In this document: piece by piece, positions 1-5,439 of the stretch
How positions within the stretch are numbered: position 1 is the first letter of the stretch
How the letters are laid out: the number at the start of each line of letters is the position of its first letter
DNA from: DASXRU01 sp039933315
GTDB taxonomy: Bacteria; Acidobacteriota; Blastocatellia; Pyrinomonadales; Pyrinomonadaceae
Length of the DNA stretch: 6,201 nucleotides
Assembly: GCA_039933315.1 (NCBI GenBank)
Contig: JBDTOI010000226.1
Span: 1-6,201 of the forward strand
Direction: 5' to 3'
Made by a program: the position numbers and the translations under genes
The notes under the pieces: generated by a model
What the model was told of the DNA's origin: nothing
What the model saw: the letters and a program-made list of their open reading frames with translations, nothing else
The model's database searches: none

Positions 1-1260
1 GAGAACATCGAAACGCTGATGGGCAAGTATGGCGAGGAAGGCAACCAGCTCATCTTCAAGATCCTGAAGCGCGGGGTCCACGAAAAGACCGGGGAAGCAG
101 ATCTCGCGTTGCGCTACGATCTGACTGTGCCGCTGGCGCGCGTAGTGGCCCAGTATCAGAACGAGCTGCCAAAGTTTTTCAAGCGCTACCAGATCCAGCC
201 TGTCTGGCGCGCCGATCGGCCCGCGCGCGGCCGGTTTCGGGAGTTCTATCAGTGTGACGTTGACGTGCTGGGCTCGCGCTCAATGATTGTGGAGGCCGAG
301 TTGTGTGCCGCCGCGAGTGAGGCGCTTACGAAACTTGGGTTTCATGACTTCACAATCCGGCTAAATCACAGGCAGGTGCTGGCCGGTGTCCTCGATACCG
401 CAGGCGTTCCTGCGGACAAGTACGACGCCGCCCTGGTGGCGATCGACAAGCTGGACAAGATTGGGGTCGAGGGTGTCGCGCAGGAATTGACTGACCGGGG
501 GATTAGCGCCGGTGCGAACGCGGGTTTGCTCAAGTTTTTTGTTGAACTGCGTTCCCTCGAGCATGCCGCCGATATATCCGCCGGGGAAGACTCGGATAAG
601 AAGCAGGGGGCCCTCAACTCTGCCACGATGGGACGTTTGATTGAGTTTGTGCGGCACGACTCCGGCGCGCACGGCATCGAGGAGTTACGCATGATTCTAG
701 AGAATGCTAACGCCTTTGGCGTGGCCTCAAAGATCAAGATCGATCCCAGTCTGGCGCGCGGCTTGTCGTATTACACGGGAGCAATCATCGAAATCAACGT
801 GCGCGATTTGGCGGGCAGTCTCGGTGGCGGCGGCCGTTACGATAATCTGGTGGGGATGTTTCTCGGTAAGGACGTTCCCGCGTGCGGCTTCTCGCTGGGG
901 TTGGAACGCATCATCGTGGTCATGACCGAGCGGGAAATGTTTCCGGCTGCCTTGATCTCAGCGCCGGCTGACGTGATGGTCAGTATTTGGAACGACGAAT
1001 CGATTCCCGACGCAGTCGCCCTGGCCGGAGAGTTGCGGCGTGCAGGCCTGCGCGTTGATCTTTATCCGGAATCTGACAAGCTGGCTAAACAACTCAAATA
1101 TGCGTCGGGACGCGGCATTCCTCTGGTTGCATTCGTTGGAGAAGATGAACGTGGCCGCGGTGAGGTCGCAATCAAGGATCTGCGGACGAGTGAGCAGCGT
1201 AGCGTGAAGCGCGAGGGAATTATTGAGGCGATACGAGCTACCTTGAACGCTAATGGATAA
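1..1260 (+). CDS. hisS: Histidyl-tRNA synthetase, 5'-truncated by the window edge
   Basis: Class II aminoacyl-tRNA synthetase that charges tRNA-His with histidine in the cytoplasm. The frame is open from base 1, and 419 residues are visible before TAA at 1258-1260. An ATG at 19 lies inside the conserved catalytic core, so it is not the real start; roughly 50-70 N-terminal residues, including motif 1, lie upstream. Visible elements (numbered from base 1): RYDLTVP segment; motif 2 region with R-F-R-E-F-Y-Q-C-D (about 77-86); histidine-specific LARGLSYYTG (251-260); glycine-rich GGGGRYDN (275-282); motif 3 FSLGLER (297-303); anticodon-binding domain from about 324, with DKLAKQLKYA. The RYDLTVP, REFYQCD and DKLDK wording resembles the eukaryote-like branch of HisRS rather than the E. 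coli type (judged from memory). HisZ is unlikely because the anticodon domain and catalytic motifs are present. A 62-codon gene follows after 17 bp. Confidence 0.97.
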   Translation, partial: ENIETLMGKYGEEGNQLIFKILKRGVHEKTGEADLALRYDLTVPLARVVAQYQNELPKFFKRYQIQPVWRADRPARGRFREFYQCDVDVLGSRSMIVEAELCAAASEALTKLGFHDFTIRLNHRQVLAGVLDTAGVPADKYDAALVAIDKLDKIGVEGVAQELTDRGISAGANAGLLKFFVELRSLEHAADISAGEDSDKKQGALNSATMGRLIEFVRHDSGAHGIEELRMILENANAFGVASKIKIDPSLARGLSYYTGAIIEINVRDLAGSLGGGGRYDNLVGMFLGKDVPACGFSLGLERIIVVMTEREMFPAALISAPADVMVSIWNDESIPDAVALAGELRRAGLRVDLYPESDKLAKQLKYASGRGIPLVAFVGEDERGRGEVAIKDLRTSEQRSVKREGIIEAIRATLNANG

Positions 1261-1277
1261 GCCGGCGGTACCCAAAA

Positions 1278-1466
1278 GTGAAGCAATACCCCGACATTTC
1301 CGAGCTGCTTGAACGCAAAGCGCGTCGTAGGATCTATTTGGCAAGACTGCCTTTCGAAGAGAAAATCGCCATAGTCGAAAAATGGCGCAATCTTTCTCGC
1401 CGGCTCAGGCGACTACGAAAAGAGCATCGAGCGTCTTTAACACTGAAAGGGATCGGGAGATCATGA
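1278..1466 (+). CDS. Small highly charged conserved-looking protein (62 aa), function unknown
   Basis: GTG-started reading frame 17 bp after hisS, ending in TGA at 1464-1466. The product is 62 residues, very basic and predicted mostly helical: an N-terminal K-Q-Y-P-D-I-S-E-L-L segment, an RKARRR cluster, the core LPFEEKIAIVEKW, then an arginine/lysine-rich tail. No signal peptide or membrane segment is visible. The 'LPFEEKI.IVEK' core resembles small uncharacterised bacterial proteins, some of which I recall sitting next to AbiEii-type nucleotidyltransferase toxins. No such toxin is in this window, so an antitoxin role is only a weak analogy. The case that the gene is real rests on this core, the tight fit behind hisS, and the 4-bp ATGA overlap with the DUF1572 gene, which suggests translational coupling. 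There is no strong Shine-Dalgarno; GGCGG at 1264-1268 is the best candidate. Confidence 0.72.
   Translation: MKQYPDISELLERKARRRIYLARLPFEEKIAIVEKWRNLSRRLRRLRKEHRASLTLKGIGRS
1463..1466 (+). other. ATGA stop/start overlap (translational coupling)
   Basis: ATG at 1463-1465 begins the DUF1572 protein, and TGA at 1464-1466 ends the 62-residue gene. GGGAG at 1455-1459 lies just upstream, with AAAGGG at 1446-1451 as a second candidate. The overlap decides the DUF1572 start and implies that both genes are on one transcript. Terminating ribosomes could re-initiate here. Confidence 0.75.
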
Positions 1467-2077
1467 GCGAATCACTCGCCCAGCACTATCTGGAGGATGC
1501 CCTTGGTAGTTTCCGCGCCTACAAAAAGCTGGCCGAGAAAGCGCTGGATCAACTCAAGGACGATGAATACTTCGTCACCCTCGATGCCGAGGCAAACAGC
1601 ATTGCCGTGATTATGAAACACATGGCCGGCAACATGTTTTCGCGCTGGACGGATTTTCTGACTACGGATGGTGAAAAGCCGGATCGAAATCGGGATGGGG
1701 AATTTGTGATCGCCCCCGAAACGACCAGGGACGAAGTGCGTGATTACTGGGAACGTGGTTGGGCCTGTCTTTTCCAGGCGCTGGACCCTTTGCAGCCCGA
1801 GGATTTCGCGCGCAAGGTTTTCATTCGCGGCGAGGAGCACACCATCCTGCAGGCGATCAACCGGCAGTTGATGCACTACGCTCAGCACATCGGGCAGATA
1901 GTCTTTCTGGCAAAGCATTTCCGTTCCAGCGAGTGGCAGTCGCTCAGCATCCCGCGCAATCGCTCGGCCGAGTTCAATGCGCAACTAGAGAGTCAACCCG
2001 GGCAACCGGCCAGAACAGAGGAACGCTTCGATCGGGTCTCGGGTTTGGCGTCGAAAGCCGAAGGAGAGAGGAGCTGA
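1463..2077 (+). CDS. DUF1572 family protein (DinB/YfiT-like four-helix bundle)
   Basis: A 204-residue cytoplasmic protein with the hallmarks of DUF1572, a branch of the DinB/YfiT superfamily of metal-binding four-helix bundles. Diagnostic segments are N-S-I-A-V-I-M-K-H-M-A-G-N (45-57), SRWTDFLTTDGEKP (60-73), R-N-R-D-G-E-F (75-81), and the helix with MHYAQHIGQIV (137-147). The three histidines expected to bind a divalent metal are present: H53, H138 and H142. The superfamily includes thiol-dependent S-transferases and isomerases (bacillithiol and mycothiol enzymes), but DUF1572 members have no settled reaction, so the function is open. The tail from about residue 165 is polar and probably disordered. 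The frame is open further upstream to an ATG at 1382, but those 27 residues overlap the 62-residue gene in another frame and look non-native. The VOC gene follows after 32 bp, so co-transcription is likely. Confidence 0.9.
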   Translation: MSESLAQHYLEDALGSFRAYKKLAEKALDQLKDDEYFVTLDAEANSIAVIMKHMAGNMFSRWTDFLTTDGEKPDRNRDGEFVIAPETTRDEVRDYWERGWACLFQALDPLQPEDFARKVFIRGEEHTILQAINRQLMHYAQHIGQIVFLAKHFRSSEWQSLSIPRNRSAEFNAQLESQPGQPARTEERFDRVSGLASKAEGERS

Positions 2078-2097
2078 GCCTGGCGGTATTTCTCTTC

Positions 2098-2103
2098 GAG
2101 GAG
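2098..2103 (+). promoter_or_regulatory. Shine-Dalgarno for the first VOC gene
   Basis: GAGGAG ends 6 nt before ATG 2110. It is the clearest ribosome binding site in the window and fixes the start of the VOC protein, ruling out the 117-codon upstream extension of that open frame, which lies largely inside the DUF1572 gene. Confidence 0.75.
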
Positions 2104-2109
2104 CGGCTG

Positions 2110-2484
2110 ATGTTTCAGGGGTTGCGCACAGTCATCTATCACGTCGATGACATGGAAAAAGCAAAGAGTTGGTACAGCTCAATCCTGGGTATTGAGCCGT
2201 ATTTTAATGAGCCGTTCTATGTAGGCTTCAATGTCGGTGGCTATGAGCTTGGTTTGCAGCCCGGCGAGAATACGACGGATGATAAGGCCCAGGGCAGTGT
2301 GGCGTACTGGGGTGTCAGTAATGCGGAAGTTGCCCTGAACCGGGTGACTAAACTGGGAGCGAGCAAACATGAGGAGGTGCAGGACGTCGGTGGGGGCATT
2401 AAAGTGGCAACGGTGAAGGATCCTTTCGGAAACATATTTGGCATCATCGAGAATCCCCACTTCAAATTAGAGCCGCAGAGTTAA
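2110..2484 (+). CDS. VOC superfamily (glyoxalase/bleomycin-resistance fold) protein, apparently lacking the usual His ligands
   Basis: A 124-residue single-subunit VOC protein built from two beta-alpha-beta-beta-beta modules. The first module has T-V-I-Y-H-V-D-D-M-E-K-A-K-S-W-Y (7-22), ILGIEPYF (25-32) and FYVGFNVGGYELGLQP (36-51). The second runs from about 63 and ends in the standard K-D-P-F-G-N-I-F-G-I-I-E (103-114). Glutamates sit at two typical ligand positions (E46, E114). The first-strand position, usually His in glyoxalase I and extradiol dioxygenases, is Thr/Val here, and the start of the second module (SVAYWGV) also lacks His. A full 2His-2Glu type metal site is therefore not evident. 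It may bind a ligand without classical catalysis, or use a different site. The start is fixed by GAGGAG at 2098-2103. A second VOC gene begins 7 bp downstream. Substrate unknown. Confidence 0.9.
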   Translation: MFQGLRTVIYHVDDMEKAKSWYSSILGIEPYFNEPFYVGFNVGGYELGLQPGENTTDDKAQGSVAYWGVSNAEVALNRVTKLGASKHEEVQDVGGGIKVATVKDPFGNIFGIIENPHFKLEPQS

Positions 2485-2491
2485 TGAAGAG

Positions 2492-2845
2492 ATGATTACG
2501 CACCTTCATCACGTGAATGTCACTGTGCCGTCCGAGCTCGAAGCGGAGGCCAAGAGATTTTATGGTTCAATCCTCGGCCTGGAGGAATTGCCGAAGCCCG
2601 CGGGAACGCGCAAGAGCGGCGCGTGGTATCAGATTGGCGCCGCGCAGCTGCACTTGTCTGTCGAAGCCGAAGCGAACGGGCGTTTGAGTACACGGCACGT
2701 TTGCTTCATTGTGTCTGATCTGAACGCAGCAGAGAAACGCCTCCATGACTCGGGTGTAGAAATTATCCCGGACGAACGACCACGCCCCGATTCACCGCGC
2801 TTCTATGTGCGCGATCCTGGCGGGAATCAGATTGAGATCGTTTGA
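2492..2845 (+). CDS. VOC superfamily (glyoxalase-fold) protein with a plausible intact metal site
   Basis: A 117-residue VOC protein: L-H-H-V-N-V-T-V-P (5-13), helix ending KRFYGSILGLEELPKP (21-36), W-Y-Q-I-G-A-A-Q-L-H-L (45-55), second module R-H-V-C-F-I-V-S-D-L (68-77), closing FYVRDPGGNQIEIV (104-117). H7, H54, H69 and E115 fall where the four first-shell ligands of metal-dependent VOC enzymes usually lie, so unlike its neighbour this copy looks competent to bind a divalent metal. The family covers glyoxalase I, fosfomycin-resistance transferases, epimerases and extradiol dioxygenases; the sequence does not decide between them. The product ends right after the final beta strand, which is short but normal for this type. 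No good Shine-Dalgarno sits at the usual distance; GAAGAG directly abuts the ATG. It lies 7 bp after the first VOC gene, so the two are probably co-transcribed and perhaps coupled. The two sequences are too different to be a recent duplication. Confidence 0.92.
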   Translation: MITHLHHVNVTVPSELEAEAKRFYGSILGLEELPKPAGTRKSGAWYQIGAAQLHLSVEAEANGRLSTRHVCFIVSDLNAAEKRLHDSGVEIIPDERPRPDSPRFYVRDPGGNQIEIV

Positions 2846-2892
2846 GCGACGGCCAAAACATTGAGTAAAGGCTGTCGAAGAATCTTATTTAC

Positions 2893-4704
2893 ATGCTGGA
2901 TAACTTAGGAAACTTACAGCGCACACATTCCTGCGGCGCCCTGCGCGTCGCTGACGTGGGCCAGACTGTGACGCTGATGGGGTGGGTCGCGCGGCGCCGC
3001 GATTTTGGTCCCCTGACGTTCATTGATTTGCGCGACCGCGATGGCATCACACAGGTTGTGGCCAACGAGGAGCAGGCGTCCGCGGCCCACGCTAAAGCGA
3101 AGGAAGTGCGAGGCGAATATGTGGTCGCGGTGATCGGGAAAGTGGTTTTGCGCGACGAGTCAGCGCGTAACCCCAGGCTCGCTACCGGGGAGATAGAAGT
3201 ACACGCGCGCGAGGTCCTGGTGCTGAACGACGCGCGCACGCTTCCCTTTCAACTCGAAACCCAAAGTTCCGGGGCGCTGGCCAGCGAAGACCTGCGTTTG
3301 AAATATCGCTACCTGGATCTACGCCGGCCACAGTTACAAGCCAACCTGCGCCTCCGGCATCGCGTGCTGGCGGAGATTCGTCGCTACATGGACGAGCAGG
3401 GCTTCACCGAAATTGAAACGCCGATCCTCATTAAATCAACGCCCGAAGGGGCGCGCGATTACATCGTGCCGGCGCGCATTCAGCCGGGAAAGTTTTTTGC
3501 CCTGCCCCAGTCGCCGCAGCTTTTCAAACAATTGTGCATGATTGCCGGGCTCGATAAGTATTTCCAGATCGCACGCTGTTTTCGCGATGAAGACCTGCGC
3601 GCCGATCGCCAGCCGGAGTTTACTCAGCTCGATCTGGAAATGAGTTTTGCCACTGAGGAGCAGATCTATTCGCTGGTTGAAGGACTGTTCGCGGGCGTGT
3701 TCCGTCTGATCGACGTGGACCTGCCCGTGCCGTTTCCCCGCTTCAGCTATGCCGAGGCGATGCGGCGCTTTGGATCAGATAAGCCGGATCTGCGCATCGA
3801 GGGGATGGAACTGCAGGATCTTTCCGGTGCGTTGGCTGGCACGGACTTCGCACCCTATGCGTCGGTGCTCGCGGCTGATGGCGAAGTGAAGGGAATAGTC
3901 TTTCGCGGTGGCGCGGGCCTCTCGCGCAAAGTGCTCGACGATCTGCAGGAGTTTGCCAAACGTTATGGCGCCGGGGGGCTGGCATGGATCAAACTTGGCG
4001 ATGAGCCGCAGTCTTCATTACTCAAGGCTCTGGGCGCGGATACAGTTGCGGCGCTGGCCCAACGCGCGGGCGCCGAAAAGGGTGACGCGGTTCTGATAGT
4101 AGCGGGGAAGACAAAAACCGTGGCAGCGAGTCTGGGCGCTTTGCGTAATGAGGTCGCGCGCCGCGAGAAGCTACTATCGGAAACTGTTTACGCGCCTCTC
4201 TGGGTCACTGAGTTTCCCATGTTCGAATATCACGAAGAGGATGGCCGCTACTACTCCATGCATCACCCCTTCACTTCGCCTTTAGACGAAGATCTTTCGC
4301 TGCTCGAGCGAGCGGTCGAAGGCGGTGAAACTGAGTTGTTGGGAAAGATTCGCACCAGGGCATACGACCCGGTTATCAATGGCGTCGAGCTGGCGAGCGG
4401 ATCGATTCGTATCCACCGGCGCGATGTGCAGCGGCTGGTATTCAAGGCCCTGGGCATGACTACGGAGGAAGCGCGATCTCGTTTCGGTTTTTTCCTGGAT
4501 GCGCTGGAATTCGGCACGCCGCCACACGGCGGGATCGCCCCGGGGATCGAGCGTTTGATGATGGTGTTGGCCGGGACCGAAAATATTCGCGACGTGATGG
4601 CTTTCCCCAAGACGGCGTCGGCGGCAGATTTAATGATCGATGCGCCCGGCGAGGTTGATCAAAAGCAGTTAGATGAGCTGAAACTCAAGATCGTCAAGGA
4701 CTAA
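2893..4704 (+). CDS. aspS: Aspartyl-tRNA synthetase, bacterial type with GAD domain
   Basis: Complete 603-residue class IIb synthetase that charges tRNA-Asp in the cytoplasm; length is typical of the bacterial enzyme (about 590 in E. coli). Order of parts: N-terminal OB-fold anticodon-binding domain (about 10-115) with GWVARRRDFGPLTFIDLRDR (30-49); RLKYRYLDLRRP linker into the catalytic core; motif 1 G-F-T-E-I-E-T-P and the S-T-P-E-G-A-R-D flipping-loop region; aspartate/ATP-site Q-S-P-Q-L-F-K-Q (206-213, K212); motif 2 FRDEDLRADRQPEFTQLD (230-247, R231); the bacterial GAD insertion (roughly 300-430); M-H-H-P-F-T-S-P; motif 3 GIAPGIERLM (547-556, R554). The start is M-L-D-N-L-G-N-L-Q-R-T-H; upstream GAAGAA (2877-2882) is a weak ribosome site. 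F38 occupies the position that is Leu in the E. coli discriminating enzyme and His in the non-discriminating P. aeruginosa one, so specificity for tRNA-Asn cannot be read off. A palindromic repeat begins 2 bp after the stop. Confidence 0.98.
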   Translation: MLDNLGNLQRTHSCGALRVADVGQTVTLMGWVARRRDFGPLTFIDLRDRDGITQVVANEEQASAAHAKAKEVRGEYVVAVIGKVVLRDESARNPRLATGEIEVHAREVLVLNDARTLPFQLETQSSGALASEDLRLKYRYLDLRRPQLQANLRLRHRVLAEIRRYMDEQGFTEIETPILIKSTPEGARDYIVPARIQPGKFFALPQSPQLFKQLCMIAGLDKYFQIARCFRDEDLRADRQPEFTQLDLEMSFATEEQIYSLVEGLFAGVFRLIDVDLPVPFPRFSYAEAMRRFGSDKPDLRIEGMELQDLSGALAGTDFAPYASVLAADGEVKGIVFRGGAGLSRKVLDDLQEFAKRYGAGGLAWIKLGDEPQSSLLKALGADTVAALAQRAGAEKGDAVLIVAGKTKTVAASLGALRNEVARREKLLSETVYAPLWVTEFPMFEYHEEDGRYYSMHHPFTSPLDEDLSLLERAVEGGETELLGKIRTRAYDPVINGVELASGSIRIHRRDVQRLVFKALGMTTEEARSRFGFFLDALEFGTPPHGGIAPGIERLMMVLAGTENIRDVMAFPKTASAADLMIDAPGEVDQKQLDELKLKIVKD

Positions 4705-4706
4705 CT

Positions 4707-4844
4707 ATTTGGAGTGCGCCGGCAGAGCGAAGCGGCGACGGCGCTTCGGATAGTGTTTTATTTCAGATTTCAAATTTCAGATCTCAGATTTCAGAAAAAA
4801 CACCAGGAGCGGTATCGCGCTGCCACCGGGTCCGCACTCCAAAT
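4707..4844. repeat. 138-bp nested imperfect palindrome (REPIN/MITE-like) filling the aspS-JAMM gap
   Basis: The ends are a perfect 12-bp inverted repeat: ATTTGGAGTGCG at 4707-4718 and its complement at 4833-4844. Moving inward, further segments pair in register: GGCAGAGCGA 4721-4730 with TCGCGCTGCC 4815-4824 (one mismatch), CGCTTC 4742-4747 with GGAGCG 4806-4811 (one G-T), and GTGTTTT 4753-4759 with AAAACAC 4797-4803 (perfect). The tip (4760-4796) holds heptamer repeats. The two halves therefore look like two diverged inverted copies of one REP-type sequence. No protein or transposase is encoded. Transcribed, the element would form a long stem right after the aspS stop and end 6 nt before the JAMM start, so it could act as a transcript-end protector, attenuator or structured leader. 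There is no U-tract for a classical terminator. Family membership is inferred. Confidence 0.8.
4760..4794. repeat. Five tandem 7-bp units, consensus ATTTCAG
   Basis: The units are ATTTCAG, ATTTCAA, ATTTCAG, ATCTCAG and ATTTCAG, contiguous with no gaps and only two substitutions. They occupy the apical loop of the surrounding palindrome, bordered by the paired GTGTTTT and AAAACAC. Short heptanucleotide tandem arrays of this kind can arise by slipped-strand expansion. A strict 7-bp period also occurs in the two other gaps of the window with different units. Confidence 0.85.
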
Positions 4845-4850
4845 TTTCTT

Positions 4851-5267
4851 GTGATAACGCTGCAGGCTTCACACGTTCACCAGCTGTACGCACATGCGAG
4901 TAAGGCTGCGCCGGCTGAGTGCTGTGGGCTAATTGGCGGCGACGGCCAGGGGCGGGCGAGAACAATCTACAGTTTGCGGAACGTAGCAGCCGATCCACTG
5001 GTTGGCTACGAAGCGGCGCCGGAAGAGTTGTTCGCGGCCCAACGCCGGATGCGCACCGCGGGCGAAGATCTGCTGGCGATTTATCATTCGCATCCCCGCG
5101 CGCGTGAACCGGCGCCCTCAGACACCGATGTACGCCTGGCCTACTATCCCGCAGCAACTTATTTCATCATCGGTCTGGGTGGCCCGAAGCCGTTGCTGCG
5201 CGCCTTTCGCATACACGAGCGGGAGCAACGTTGGGAAGAAGTTGAGTATGAGATCGTGGGCGAGTAA
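4851..5267 (+). CDS. JAMM/Mov34-type zinc metallopeptidase (M67 family), stand-alone
   Basis: A 138-residue single-domain JAB1/MPN/Mov34 protein, predicted cytoplasmic. The JAMM zinc site is recognisable: E23 in P-A-E-C-C-G-L-I-G-G (21-30), H79-S-H81-P, then S90 and D93 in P-S-D-T-D-V-R-L-A-Y-Y-P. Eight residues separate H81 from S90, one more than the usual seven, in a loop that tolerates variation. Bacterial members cleave isopeptide or C-terminal peptide bonds, for example processing ubiquitin-like sulfur carriers (ThiS/MoaD type) in cysteine or cofactor biosynthesis. No such carrier, E1-like enzyme or cysteine synthase is in this window, so the substrate is unknown. The start is GTG, chosen because V-I-T-L-Q is the expected N-terminus and no alternative fits. 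No Shine-Dalgarno is visible: the 138-bp palindrome ends 6 nt upstream, so expression may depend on read-through from aspS or on sequences within the element. Confidence 0.92.
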   Translation: MITLQASHVHQLYAHASKAAPAECCGLIGGDGQGRARTIYSLRNVAADPLVGYEAAPEELFAAQRRMRTAGEDLLAIYHSHPRAREPAPSDTDVRLAYYPAATYFIIGLGGPKPLLRAFRIHEREQRWEEVEYEIVGE

Positions 5268-5277
5268 GATTGGGAAC

Positions 5278-5415
5278 ATCCACAGATTACACCGATTACA
5301 CAGAGACAGAGGCAGAAATCAGGTCAGAGGTCAGAAGGGAGTTCAGACAGACAAAGTTAGCGCCGCTCGTCAGTTTGCTGTTTCAGCCGTTTTTTGATCT
5401 GCGTAATCTGTGGAT
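5278..5415. repeat. 138-bp inverted-repeat element in the JAMM-DUF4870 gap
   Basis: Terminal inverted repeats of 13 bp: ATCCACAGATTAC at 5278-5290 and GTAATCTGTGGAT at 5403-5415, perfect. The left end also contains a direct repeat, GATTACAC at 5285-5292 and 5294-5301. The 'CCACAGATTAC... / GATCTGCGTAATCTGTGG' end type is one I recall as dispersed in many environmental bacterial genomes, but the copy number here is unknown. The interior is non-coding, with two tandem heptamers (5322-5335) and a T6 run at 5390-5395. Inner pairing is much poorer than in the 4707-4844 element, so this is better described as a short MITE-like unit with inverted ends. It starts 10 bp after the JAMM stop and ends 24 bp before the next ATG. 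Confidence 0.75.
5322..5335. repeat. Two tandem 7-bp units GGTCAGA
   Basis: GGTCAGA occurs twice back to back, with further TCAG cores nearby at 5319-5322 and 5343-5346. It lies inside the 5278-5415 inverted-repeat element and parallels the heptamer array at 4760-4794. Two copies alone would be unremarkable; the shared period across gaps is what gives it weight. Confidence 0.5.
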
Positions 5416-5439
5416 ACTCCGGGTTCTTCCACTCAAGTA

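Noticed and set aside
361..737. Antisense reading frames opposite hisS
   Set aside because: They are shadows of a strongly conserved gene, with no recognisable protein features.
1382..1462. Upstream in-frame extension of the DUF1572 gene from ATG 1382
   Set aside because: It overlaps the 62-residue gene in another frame, its 27 residues do not look like the family N-terminus, and ATG 1463 with the ATGA overlap fits better.
1759..2109. Long N-terminal extension of the first VOC gene
   Set aside because: It lies mostly inside the DUF1572 gene in a different frame; GAGGAG at 2098-2103 fixes the start at 2110.
2484..2494. TAATG overlap at the end of the first VOC gene
   Set aside because: The ATG at 2484 meets TGA after two further codons; the real start of the second VOC gene is ATG 2492.
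2861..2889. Possible promoter for aspS: TTGAGT and CTTATT with 17-bp spacing
   Set aside because: The -10 matches the consensus at only three of six positions, and the transcript would begin at the start codon. aspS may be read from upstream instead.
1261..2892. T-box leader or other aminoacyl-tRNA synthetase riboswitch before aspS
   Set aside because: The 47-bp gap before aspS is far too short and contains no T-box-like sequence; the hisS leader lies outside the window.
4263..4610. Antisense reading frames opposite aspS (also 2889-3239 and 3743-3985)
   Set aside because: Open frames are expected opposite G+C-rich coding sequence, and aspS on the + strand is unambiguous.
5377..5395. Possible intrinsic terminator: GCTG-TTT-CAGC followed by CG and TTTTTT
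   Set aside because: A four-base-pair stem is too weak, and the T-run belongs to the inverted-repeat element.
5002..5397. Open frame overlapping the JAMM gene and running through the downstream repeat
   Set aside because: It is out of frame with the JAMM domain, rich in Arg/Ala/Ser as shadow frames are, and its 3' end is translated repeat.
5410..5439. GTG start at 5410 for the DUF4870-like protein
   Set aside because: It falls within the right inverted-repeat arm; the ten extra residues (V-D-T-P-G-S-S-T-Q-V) are repeat-derived, and ATG 5440 is the simpler start.
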